A stretch of DNA of 64,000 nt from F23-D06 sp963620035 (GTDB lineage Bacteria > Bacteroidota > Bacteroidia > Bacteroidales > WCHB1-69): the NCBI GenBank assembly GCA_963620035.1, contig CAVEXN010000011.1, forward strand, positions 1 to 64,000, written 5' to 3'. Of the stretch, positions 17,717-25,463 are shown one piece after another. The position numbers and the translations under genes were made by a program. The first letter of the stretch is position 1; each line of letters starts with the position of its first letter. The notes under the pieces were generated by a model that was not told the origin of the DNA, did no database searches, and saw only the letters and a program-made list of their open reading frames with translations.

Positions 17717-19015
17717 ATGCAAAACTTAGACCGAACCACACCTCCCCCGCTCCACCCCATCACAGACCTCCGGCTCACCGCCCCGCGGCAACGGACACTG
17801 GCGAACGGCATCCCGACATTCCTCTTCGACAACAACCAACTGGAACTCATCCACATTATAGTCTCCCTACGCACCGGAATCCTCTATGAACAGACCAAGC
17901 ACACCGCCCTTTTCGCATTTGCACTCCTGAAAGAGAGTTCACCCGACCGCACTTCCGAGGAGATGTCTGCGTTCATGGACTTCTACGGGGCCTATCTCAC
18001 CGTGTCCGAGACCCTCGACAAAACAACGATGCTCCTCACCGTGCCCAAGCGCAATGTGTCGGCCGTATTGCCGGCGGTGTTCCGTTGCATGACCTCACCA
18101 CATTACCGGGAGGAGAACCTCGAACGTTACAAATCACTCAAAATCAAAGACCTCGAATACAACTCACAAAAAAGCGACGTGCGCAACACCCAACTGATGC
18201 TCCATTCCATGTTCGGCGGCAGGCATACGGCCGGACAGATCTCTACGCGCGAGAATATTCAAGCCGTCACGTTACGAGACATTGAAGCGTTTCACCGCAA
18301 CACTTTTTGCGCCGAGAACCTGAGCCTCCTCGTCACCGGGAATTTAGACGGCACCGAAGCGTGCATCTGCGACCTGTTTGCCCAAGTTTGTCATGGGCAA
18401 GCGGCATCGCCGTTGACATACATCCCGATGCCCGCCGACCGCACACCTGTCATTGCCGAAGAGATGCCGGGATGCGTACAGTCGTCCATCACGCTCTGTA
18501 TGCCGTGCTTTGGCTATACGCACCCCGACCGGCAGGGGTTCTCTATCCTCTCCACCGTGTTGGGCGGCTATTTCGGCTCACGGCTGATGCAGAACCTCAG
18601 AGAACGTAACGGCTACACCTACGGTGTGTCGGCCGGTTCCGTTTATTTCGGCAGCCAGTCGCTGTTCATCATCAACAGCGATGTCAATGCGGAGCACACC
18701 CGAGATGCCCTCGATGCTTGTCTCGAAGAGACAGAACGTCTGCGGCAGTTGCCTATAGGCGGCGAAGAACTGGAAGCTGCCCGCAACTATCTTTTGGGCG
18801 AGATGCTCCGTAGTGTTGACAATTCCGTTTCCTACTCCAAAAAATACACATTCTGGCATCATCATGGCACCGACGAGCGCGAGTTTACCGAAACCATCCG
18901 CCTGATTCGGAGCATCACGCCAGAACAGTTGCAGACTTTAGCACAAAAGTATTTCGGATGCAATAAATTCACGAGGATCGTCGTTGGAAGAACCGACAAC
19001 CTGCAATCGCTATGA
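17717..19015 (+). CDS. M16-family (pitrilysin-like) protein lacking the HxxEH zinc motif
   Basis: This 432-residue protein has the M16 fold: N-terminal LANGIPTFLFD, RTGILYEQTKHTALFAFALL, and C-terminal MQNLRERNGYTYGVSAG with the RxxxGYxY segment typical of M16 C-terminal domains. The zinc motif HxxEH is replaced by HTALF at residues 62-66, keeping the first His only, so it is unlikely to be a catalytic zinc peptidase. Inactive M16 subunits often pair with an active partner, but none is in this window. It has no signal peptide. ATG 17717 is preferred because it lies 4 bp after the upstream stop; a start at 17687 would overlap that gene by 26 bp. Confidence 0.82.
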   Translation: MQNLDRTTPPPLHPITDLRLTAPRQRTLANGIPTFLFDNNQLELIHIIVSLRTGILYEQTKHTALFAFALLKESSPDRTSEEMSAFMDFYGAYLTVSETLDKTTMLLTVPKRNVSAVLPAVFRCMTSPHYREENLERYKSLKIKDLEYNSQKSDVRNTQLMLHSMFGGRHTAGQISTRENIQAVTLRDIEAFHRNTFCAENLSLLVTGNLDGTEACICDLFAQVCHGQAASPLTYIPMPADRTPVIAEEMPGCVQSSITLCMPCFGYTHPDRQGFSILSTVLGGYFGSRLMQNLRERNGYTYGVSAGSVYFGSQSLFIINSDVNAEHTRDALDACLEETERLRQLPIGGEELEAARNYLLGEMLRSVDNSVSYSKKYTFWHHHGTDEREFTETIRLIRSITPEQLQTLAQKYFGCNKFTRIVVGRTDNLQSL

Positions 19016-21099
19016 AGAGAACACTCGCCATTATAGGACTTCTGCTTTCCATGACGGGGGTTTTTGCCGTAGAACCGCCCATTCTTCAGTGCATAAAGCC
19101 CGTGACAAACAACACGCAACTTGAAATCTCGTGGACCTGGGACAATCCGGGAAACATCGGTTCCGACATCTACGACATCTACATCAACGGCACAAAAGCC
19201 GCCACGCTCAACCAGTCGGCAGCCGTGATTGTCGGCAACACGCGGATCGCGCTCACCTCCACGGCAGAGACATACTCGTGTCACATCATCGCCAAAAACA
19301 GCAGCGGCACCGACAGCGTAATGTCGAACACGCTGACCACATTGAGTCTCACCGTCACCCCGCGCACCATTGACGGCCGCGACAGCAGCGGCGCACTCCT
19401 TATCTGGCCCGCCCTCACCGACGGCACTATGAGCGCATCGTGGGACTCTTGCTACTGCGTATATAAGAAGAGAGAATTTGAAGAGGACTTCGACTACCGG
19501 TCGCCCGTGGCCTCCATCCCATTCTCCAACACCGCCCCCTCGTATCTTGACACTTCAGACGTGTGCAACCGCAATATCTCCTACCAGATTGGCATCACCA
19601 ACCATATCAGCACGTCAGGCAGCAATGCCTGCTACTTCACATCGAAAATCAAAAACATCAAACTCTACGACAACATAAAGCCTTATGTGCCGACACTCGA
19701 CAGTGTTTCGGTTACAGAAGAGAACACGGTATTGTTAGGGTTCCACACTGCCGAACCTTATATGTGGGCGTATATCGTCTATCAGGACGACGGCATCGGC
19801 GGCGGCGAATGTCTGGACACGGTCTTCAACGCCACGCAATGGATTGACCACGGGATCAACCCCTCCGCAGAACAGCGCGGATACAAGATCGCCGTCCTCG
19901 ACTCCTGCAACAACTGCTCCAATATGACCGAAGAACCGCAGTCGAACATGGTGCTGGCCTCGCCTGCCACGGATGCCTGCCGCAAGAGTGCACAGCTGCA
20001 TTGGGGACGATATGCCAACCTGACGGGCGGTCTTCTGGAGTACCGTATTTTCCTCAGCACGGACGGCGGTGCCACATACCGTCACGCCGGCAACGCTGCA
20101 ACGCCGGATTTCACACTCGAAAACCTTGAAACCGGCATCGAATACCGTGCTTTCGTTCGCGCCGTAAACCAAGACAGCAGCATCACTGCAAGCAGCAACC
20201 GCGTAAACTTCCGCATCGAAAATGAAGACACCCCCGACGAGACCTACATACGCTCCGTATCCGTCACCGACAATGCCTACATCACCGTCAAGGTGCATAC
20301 TTCAGGTGATGAATATCCGTTCGAGAAACTGGTGCTGCAACGAAGCGTTGACGGCATCAACTTCACGTCCCACGCCGAACTGCCCTACAATAATGGGACC
20401 GAATATGAGTTCAAGGACACCACTGCCGACTTCGCCTCGAAAATCTACTACTACCGCACTTGTATCATCAGCGGCGACTGCGGCATAGAATCCGGCATCT
20501 CCAACATCTCGCACAACATCCTGCTTTCAGGCACAACAGACGCCGCACACCAATGCAACCTCGAATGGCAAGGCTATGAGGGATGGGACGGTGAAGTAAG
20601 CCATTACGAAGTGCTGCTGAGAACCGAATACGAGGACAGTTTCCTGCAACTGACGGGAGACCTTCCTCCACTGCCCCACAACGCATACACCGACGACGTG
20701 TCCGAGATGTCAGAAACCGGATCCAAGTTCACCTACTGCATCGTTGCAAGAGAAACCCCCGACAACTTCGGTTTTGAAGAGAGCAGTGTTTCCAACCATG
20801 TCACCTTACAGCAAGCATCCACCATCATCATGGCCAACGCCTTCACTCCCAACTATGACGGCCTTAATGAAGTTTTCAGGCCCATGAACGCCTTCGTATC
20901 CAGCGAACACTATGTTTTCACCATCCTTTCGAGGTTCGGTAAGACGGTATTCCGTACGAATGACCCCACAGCAGGCTGGGACGGAAACAATATGGACGGC
21001 TCCCATGCTCCGGCAGGGGTATATGTTTACATCATCGACTATATGGATGCGCAAGGTGGCATAAAGCAACTCAGAGGCAGCGTCACCCTGCTGCGATAG
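19012..21099 (+). CDS. Secreted fibronectin-type-III-like protein with T9SS type B sorting domain
   Basis: This 695-residue protein starts with a signal peptide (MKRTLAIIGLLLSMTGVFA). Beta-rich modules of fibronectin type III character follow (for example LEISWTWDNPG, EYRAFVRAVNQD). The C-terminal 90 residues form a type B sorting domain: MANAFTPNYDGLNEVF, AGWDGNNMDG, GVYVYIIDYMDAQG and a final SVTLLR. It should cross the outer membrane through the T9SS and be displayed or released. The start overlaps the M16-like gene stop (ATGA), so its translation is coupled to that gene. It shares the type B tail with the membrane-anchored protein at 16807, two genes upstream. No enzymatic motif is seen; adhesion or cell-surface structure is inferred. 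Confidence 0.85.
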   Translation: MKRTLAIIGLLLSMTGVFAVEPPILQCIKPVTNNTQLEISWTWDNPGNIGSDIYDIYINGTKAATLNQSAAVIVGNTRIALTSTAETYSCHIIAKNSSGTDSVMSNTLTTLSLTVTPRTIDGRDSSGALLIWPALTDGTMSASWDSCYCVYKKREFEEDFDYRSPVASIPFSNTAPSYLDTSDVCNRNISYQIGITNHISTSGSNACYFTSKIKNIKLYDNIKPYVPTLDSVSVTEENTVLLGFHTAEPYMWAYIVYQDDGIGGGECLDTVFNATQWIDHGINPSAEQRGYKIAVLDSCNNCSNMTEEPQSNMVLASPATDACRKSAQLHWGRYANLTGGLLEYRIFLSTDGGATYRHAGNAATPDFTLENLETGIEYRAFVRAVNQDSSITASSNRVNFRIENEDTPDETYIRSVSVTDNAYITVKVHTSGDEYPFEKLVLQRSVDGINFTSHAELPYNNGTEYEFKDTTADFASKIYYYRTCIISGDCGIESGISNISHNILLSGTTDAAHQCNLEWQGYEGWDGEVSHYEVLLRTEYEDSFLQLTGDLPPLPHNAYTDDVSEMSETGSKFTYCIVARETPDNFGFEESSVSNHVTLQQASTIIMANAFTPNYDGLNEVFRPMNAFVSSEHYVFTILSRFGKTVFRTNDPTAGWDGNNMDGSHAPAGVYVYIIDYMDAQGGIKQLRGSVTLLR

Positions 21100-21105
21100 G
21101 CTCCC

Positions 21106-22179
21106 CTATCTCACCTTTATTTTCTGCCCGACAGAGAGGATGCTCGTCTCCTTTATTCTGTTAAGTTTGCACAACTCTGACACCGTGGTGTGATAACGGC
21201 GTGCAATAGCCGACAACGTGTCACCTTGCTTCACCTTGTGGTACTGCGGTGCAGGGGAAAGTCCCGTGCCGTCACTTTGCGATGCGACGGTTTTGCCTGT
21301 TTTGGCAGAATCAAGTGTATCAGGACTGCTCTTGTCGGAAGAATCGGTGACAATGAGTTTATTGGGTTCCATGACAATAATGGTATTGGCCTTACGGTCT
21401 ATATTCTGATACGCCGTATTCAGCGTGGCTACCGATATGGGAATGTCTTTGTTGACAATCCGCGGCATATCGGCCTTAGAGTGGCTGAAGAGCCATTCGT
21501 ATGTCTGCGGCAGATAGAACATCTTGGCCAATTGGCCGTGGTTGACGCCTTTCAACTTGTCGAAGCGGAGCAAGTCGGTATCCCCGCAGTTTTTCATGTC
21601 ATTCACGATGCGCTGTGAGCAGGACACGGACACGGCGCGGTCGGCGGTTCCGTGTATGATCCAAAGCGGCACGCGGTTGAGACCGCAATGGCTTTTTAGG
21701 TTGCTGCCGCCGCACAGCGCCATAGCCGCCGCACAGCGCTCGGGATAGGTTGCCACATACTCGAACGTGCCATAGCCGCCGAGACTCATGCCGATCACAT
21801 AGATGCGGTTGGTGTCCATATCATAATGGGCCTGAACCCAATCGAGCACATTGTTGATCTTGAGCGGTTTCCAGGGGCCGCCGGGGTTCTGAGGAGCCAC
21901 AATCAGCGCATTGATGGTTCTTCCCATCGACAATGCGTCCAGACAACCGTATTTGCGAACCCTGTTCAGGTCGTTGCCGCACAGACTATTGCCGTGCAGG
22001 AAAAGCACTACCGGGGTCTTCTCTTTTGTCTCCTCATATGTGTCCGGCACTGAAAGCCAGAAATTGTAGCCGTTCTCGACAACTCTTCGATGTGCTATCA
22101 GTTCGTACTCCTTTTGGGAGAATGTCATCAAACTCGGCAGTAGCAGTATGAACAACAGCAGTATCTTGTTTCTTTTCAT
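21106..22179 (-). CDS. Secreted alpha/beta hydrolase with C-terminal LysM domain
   Basis: This 357-residue protein has a signal peptide, then an alpha/beta-hydrolase domain (residues about 25-235). The catalytic set is visible: nucleophile Ser in GMSLGGYG, acid in HGTADRAV and His in GVNHGQLAK; HGNSL gives the oxyanion region. A serine/threonine-rich linker leads to a LysM peptidoglycan-binding domain (residues about 312-357, KQGDTLSAIARRYHTTVSEL). The fold resembles dienelactone-hydrolase/phospholipase-like or feruloyl-esterase-like enzymes. The LysM part should hold it at the cell wall. It converges with the type B cargo gene with 6 bp between stops. Confidence 0.83.
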   Translation of the reverse strand: MKRNKILLLFILLLPSLMTFSQKEYELIAHRRVVENGYNFWLSVPDTYEETKEKTPVVLFLHGNSLCGNDLNRVRKYGCLDALSMGRTINALIVAPQNPGGPWKPLKINNVLDWVQAHYDMDTNRIYVIGMSLGGYGTFEYVATYPERCAAAMALCGGSNLKSHCGLNRVPLWIIHGTADRAVSVSCSQRIVNDMKNCGDTDLLRFDKLKGVNHGQLAKMFYLPQTYEWLFSHSKADMPRIVNKDIPISVATLNTAYQNIDRKANTIIVMEPNKLIVTDSSDKSSPDTLDSAKTGKTVASQSDGTGLSPAPQYHKVKQGDTLSAIARRYHTTVSELCKLNRIKETSILSVGQKIKVR

Positions 22180-22190
22180 TCTTTTCTATT

Positions 22191-22757
22191 TCAAGTTCTT
22201 AGGTTCACGGCTTCGCAAAGCTGCCGGTACCACTCCTTGCCGAATCTTTGCTCGAGCGGGGCCTTGAGAAAACGGTAAATGGGCAGCGACAGTTCTTTTC
22301 CTTTTCGGCAGGCGGAGGCGCAGATATTCCAATGGTGGTAGTTCAGCGCAATGTATTTGCCTACTTTGCTCTCCCTTGCAGGATAAAGAAAGCACGAAAC
22401 CGGTTTCCGGAACGGGATTTCGCCTTTCAGGAAAGCCGTTTCTATGGCGCATTTGCAGATGCCGTCTTCAAAGAACGAAAACGCACAGGCTGCGTCGTGC
22501 GGCATCAGCGGGGTTGCAAATTCCCCTTTGTCAAAAACGAAAGTGTCGCCGTTCTGCTCTATCACGGCAACACCTTCGCGGGTCATGTATTTTCTGAATA
22601 TCGGGTAGTTCTCGTCCAGGTCTGCGGGTTCTTCCGGGGTCAGCGGTGCGCCGGCGTCGCCCTCCACACAGCACGTTCCCAGGCACTCCGACAAGTCACA
22701 GCAGAAGCACTTGTCAACAATTTCGTCCGATACGAGAACATTCCCTACAATGAGCAT
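22191..22757 (-). CDS. DUF3109 family cysteine-rich protein
   Basis: This 188-residue cytosolic protein has the DUF3109 layout: N-terminal CFCCDLSECLGTCCVEGDAG, then AACAFSF, GICKCAIE, PVSCFLYP and CASACRKGKEL. Ten or more cysteines suggest an iron-sulfur or zinc site, as in YkgJ-like CxxCC proteins. The function is unknown. It lies 5 bp downstream of the tryptophanase stop, on the same strand, and 11 bp from the next gene, so it is likely in the same transcript. Metal content is inferred from cysteine spacing only. Confidence 0.88.
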   Translation of the reverse strand: MLIVGNVLVSDEIVDKCFCCDLSECLGTCCVEGDAGAPLTPEEPADLDENYPIFRKYMTREGVAVIEQNGDTFVFDKGEFATPLMPHDAACAFSFFEDGICKCAIETAFLKGEIPFRKPVSCFLYPARESKVGKYIALNYHHWNICASACRKGKELSLPIYRFLKAPLEQRFGKEWYRQLCEAVNLRT

Positions 22758-22762
22758 TCTTC

Positions 22763-24139
22763 TTATTTAAGGCGTTTGAACTGACAGGTGAAATGGCGCA
22801 TCAGTTCTGCTTCCCAAGTGATTTCGAGACCACGCTTGATGCTTTCGCGGCGGTCGTACACGTTCTTGAGAGATGCGGCGATCACATCCATGTGGTTGTT
22901 CGTGTAAACGCGTCTCGGAATGCAAAGACGTACGAAGTCAAGTCCACCGAAACGGTTCTCGCGCGTCACGGGGTCTCTGTCTGCCAACACATAGCCGATT
23001 TCGCATGCGCGGATACCCGACTCGAGGTAAAGTTCGCAGGTAAGTGTCTGTGCGGGGAACTCCTCTTTTGGCACGTGGGTCAAGACCTTGTCAGCATCCA
23101 CAAAGATGGCATGTCCGCCGGCAGGGCGTTGGTAAGGGATGCCGTACTCGTCAAGTTTGCCGGCAAGGTACGCCACTTGCTTTATGCGGGTCTCCACCAT
23201 CGTGAACTCCAGGTTCTCGCGCAAGCCCACGGCCAGAGCATCCATATCGCGTCCGTTCATACCGCCATAGGTCAGAAAGCCCTCGAACGGTATGCAGAAC
23301 ATCTTGGCACCCTCGTACCATTCTTTCTTTCTTGTTGCGATGAAACCGCCCATATTCACCAAACCGTCTTTCTTGGCTGACATCGTCATGCCGTCGGCAT
23401 AACTGAACATCTCCTTGGCGATCTCGGCCAGCGTCTTGTTCTCGTATCCTTTTTCGCGAGTCTTGATGAAATAGGAGTTCTCAATAAAGCGGGCAGAGTC
23501 GATATTGACGGGCACACCGTATTTGTGGCAGAGTTCGCATGTCTCGCGGATGTTCTCCATACTGACCGGCTGGCCGCCTACAGTGTTGTTCGTGACCGTC
23601 AGAACCATAAACGGCACATTGCCCTTGTTCTCTTTCAACACCTTCTCGAGTTTCTCAAGGCTTACATTTCCCTTGAACGGCATTTCAAGCTGAGTGTCGT
23701 GTGCTTCATCGCAGGTGACATCAATGGCGAAGGCCTTGCGGCTTTCGATGTGACCCTTCGTGGTGTCAAAATGGGCGTTGCCCGGCACAATGTTGCCCGG
23801 CTTCACCAGATAAGAGAACAGCACATTCTCGGCGGCACGACCTTGATGTGTCGGTATCACATAATCGAATCCTGTGATGTCGGTTATCGTGTCTTTCATA
23901 TGGGTAAAACTGCGTGCCCCGGCATAACTCTCGTCGCCCATCATCATGGCAGCCCATTGACGGTCGCTCATGGCGCCGGTTCCGGAATCTGTACATAGGT
24001 CGATATAGACTTGGTCTGACTTCAGCATAAAAATGTTGTTGTAGGCTTCAGCAAGCCACTTCTCACGCTCTTCTCTTGTGGACTTCTTGATGGGTTCTAC
24101 CATCTTGATTTTCCAAGCTTCTGCAAAAGGTATTTCCAT
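22763..24139 (-). CDS. tnaA: Tryptophanase (L-tryptophan indole-lyase)
   Basis: This 458-residue PLP enzyme splits tryptophan into indole, pyruvate and ammonia. Motifs include LCTDSGTGAMSDRQWA, THQGRAAEN, NIDSARFIENSYF and the PLP-lysine region MTMSAKKDGLVNMGG. The choice of tryptophanase over tyrosine phenol-lyase rests on HFDTTKGH, where the Asp in FDTT matches tryptophanases and lyases for tyrosine carry Thr. ATG 24139 gives the family's normal N terminus (MEIPFAEAWKIKMVEP); the 78-residue extension to 24373 overlaps the next gene. No adjacent aromatic permease or tnaC leader is seen. Confidence 0.93.
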   Translation of the reverse strand: MEIPFAEAWKIKMVEPIKKSTREEREKWLAEAYNNIFMLKSDQVYIDLCTDSGTGAMSDRQWAAMMMGDESYAGARSFTHMKDTITDITGFDYVIPTHQGRAAENVLFSYLVKPGNIVPGNAHFDTTKGHIESRKAFAIDVTCDEAHDTQLEMPFKGNVSLEKLEKVLKENKGNVPFMVLTVTNNTVGGQPVSMENIRETCELCHKYGVPVNIDSARFIENSYFIKTREKGYENKTLAEIAKEMFSYADGMTMSAKKDGLVNMGGFIATRKKEWYEGAKMFCIPFEGFLTYGGMNGRDMDALAVGLRENLEFTMVETRIKQVAYLAGKLDEYGIPYQRPAGGHAIFVDADKVLTHVPKEEFPAQTLTCELYLESGIRACEIGYVLADRDPVTRENRFGGLDFVRLCIPRRVYTNNHMDVIAASLKNVYDRRESIKRGLEITWEAELMRHFTCQFKRLK

Positions 24140-24173
24140 ATTTTTTGATTTTATTTTGATTGTTTTTTGTGGA

Positions 24174-24761
24174 TTATTTCTGGTCGAAATTCTCAGTGCG
24201 CACCAACTTTTCTTTCTCATCATAAAACTTCCATACGCCGATGCGCCTGCCCTCCTTGTACTGGCCGGTGTAATAGACGTTGCCGTTCTCGTAATACACG
24301 GCATAAAGACCGTCGGGAAGTCCGTTCCGGTAGTGGGCCATCGTCTGTACTTTGCCGTTCTTATGGTATGCATACCAAAGCCCGTCGCGTTCGTTGTTCT
24401 TTATGTTGCCGTCGATATAGACTTTCTCTTCAGGATAATAATGTGTCTCGTGTACCTTCACGTTCGTAGGCTGTCCAAGGCTGTCCTTTTCGTAATAGAA
24501 CACATCGCGAGGCTGTTCGTTCTCATAGGTTACGATGTCTTTCTTGTAATACAGCGAGTCGGCAAACTCTACGGGTGGGAAGACATGCAAAGCGGCCAAT
24601 TCCCCGGAATAATTCTCCTCGGATGTCTTGTTCTCGGCAGCATTTCGCGACACAAGTGCGACAATCAGCCATATCAGAAGCGCAAGTGCCACGACTGCCG
24701 CAACGACAATCGCGGTGACTGACCGTTTTCTCTTTTTCGGACCTGTCTGTTCTGTTGTCAT
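24174..24761 (-). CDS. Membrane-anchored YwqK/MORN-repeat-like protein
   Basis: This 195-residue protein has an N-terminal basic stretch and a membrane helix (residues about 14-38), followed by an exported domain. The C-terminal half has three MORN/YwqK-type units: DGLWYAYHKNGKV, DGLYAVYYENGNV and IGVWKFYDEKEKL. YwqK-like repeats are often annotated as antitoxins, but I see no toxin partner, so that label is not used. It starts inside the stop of the Skp-like gene (4-bp overlap), suggesting a shared envelope role. Tryptophanase follows 34 bp downstream. Confidence 0.75.
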   Translation of the reverse strand: MTTEQTGPKKRKRSVTAIVVAAVVALALLIWLIVALVSRNAAENKTSEENYSGELAALHVFPPVEFADSLYYKKDIVTYENEQPRDVFYYEKDSLGQPTNVKVHETHYYPEEKVYIDGNIKNNERDGLWYAYHKNGKVQTMAHYRNGLPDGLYAVYYENGNVYYTGQYKEGRRIGVWKFYDEKEKLVRTENFDQK

Positions 24762-25441
24762 TTCTTCTTTTTCTTAAAAGGCTTGTTCAGTTCGTCGAGC
24801 ACCTCGGCGGTAATGTCCTTTGTGGGGTCGGCGCAAATCATCTGTCCGCCGTTGCCGTATGAGAACACAAACGAGGCGTTGTATTTTGCGTTCACACGAA
24901 GTGCGGCCGCCTTGAGCGAATCGGCGATCTGGCTCATGGCTGCGGCATAGCGGGCCTCGATCGACTCCACGGCCTGAGCATAATCGCTCTGCAAGGACTG
25001 ACTCTCCTGCTGAAGGGAAGCCTCTGCATACTGTGCCTGCTGAGCCGTAAGCTGTCCGGTCTGCACATTTCGCTGGTAGTTGGCAAATTTCGTCTCCAAC
25101 GTTTTCTGGCGGTTCTGGAAAAGAACAGACTGTTTCTGTTTTTCCGCCTCTATGCTGTCCGTCAGCAACGAAACCATCTCATATCCCGTATTGATGGAGT
25201 CGATGTTCACGTAAACGATGTCTCCATTTCCGGGCGTGACATTCACGGCAACAGCATTGTTCGACTTCTTGCCTCCGGTGAAATGCAATATGAACAGCAC
25301 GACCACAGCAGCAAGCGTGATCACATGGCAAATGATACCGACCTTGCAACCGCACTTGCACCTTTCCGTACGGCACGTTTTCTCTTCTGTCTCCATAACA
25401 GGATCCTTCTCCTGTGCTTGATTCTCTTGATAATTGTCCAT
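24758..25441 (-). CDS. Skp/OmpH-like coiled-coil protein anchored in the membrane
   Basis: This 227-residue protein has a cytoplasmic N terminus containing CRTERCKCGCK, a membrane helix (about residues 36-53), and an exported region. There, DIVYVNIDSINTGYEM resembles the start of OmpH/Skp chaperones, followed by a long Gln/Glu/Ala coiled coil (about 100-185) and a basic KKKKK end. Skp-like chaperones hold outer-membrane proteins in the periplasm; here a membrane anchor replaces the usual cleaved signal peptide. The cysteine cluster before the helix is unusual. Its stop overlaps the YwqK-like gene start. Confidence 0.78.
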   Translation of the reverse strand: MDNYQENQAQEKDPVMETEEKTCRTERCKCGCKVGIICHVITLAAVVVLFILHFTGGKKSNNAVAVNVTPGNGDIVYVNIDSINTGYEMVSLLTDSIEAEKQKQSVLFQNRQKTLETKFANYQRNVQTGQLTAQQAQYAEASLQQESQSLQSDYAQAVESIEARYAAAMSQIADSLKAAALRVNAKYNASFVFSYGNGGQMICADPTKDITAEVLDELNKPFKKKKK

Positions 25442-25463
25442 ATAATTCGTTATTGTAAATAAA

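Noticed and set aside
22763..24373. Long N-terminal form of tryptophanase
   Set aside because: The extra 78 residues read as an out-of-frame extension into the neighbouring gene; the family normally starts at MEIPFAEAW.
24174..24761. YwqK-like protein as the antitoxin of a toxin-antitoxin pair
   Set aside because: No toxin-like small gene is adjacent; the overlapping neighbour is a Skp-like envelope protein.
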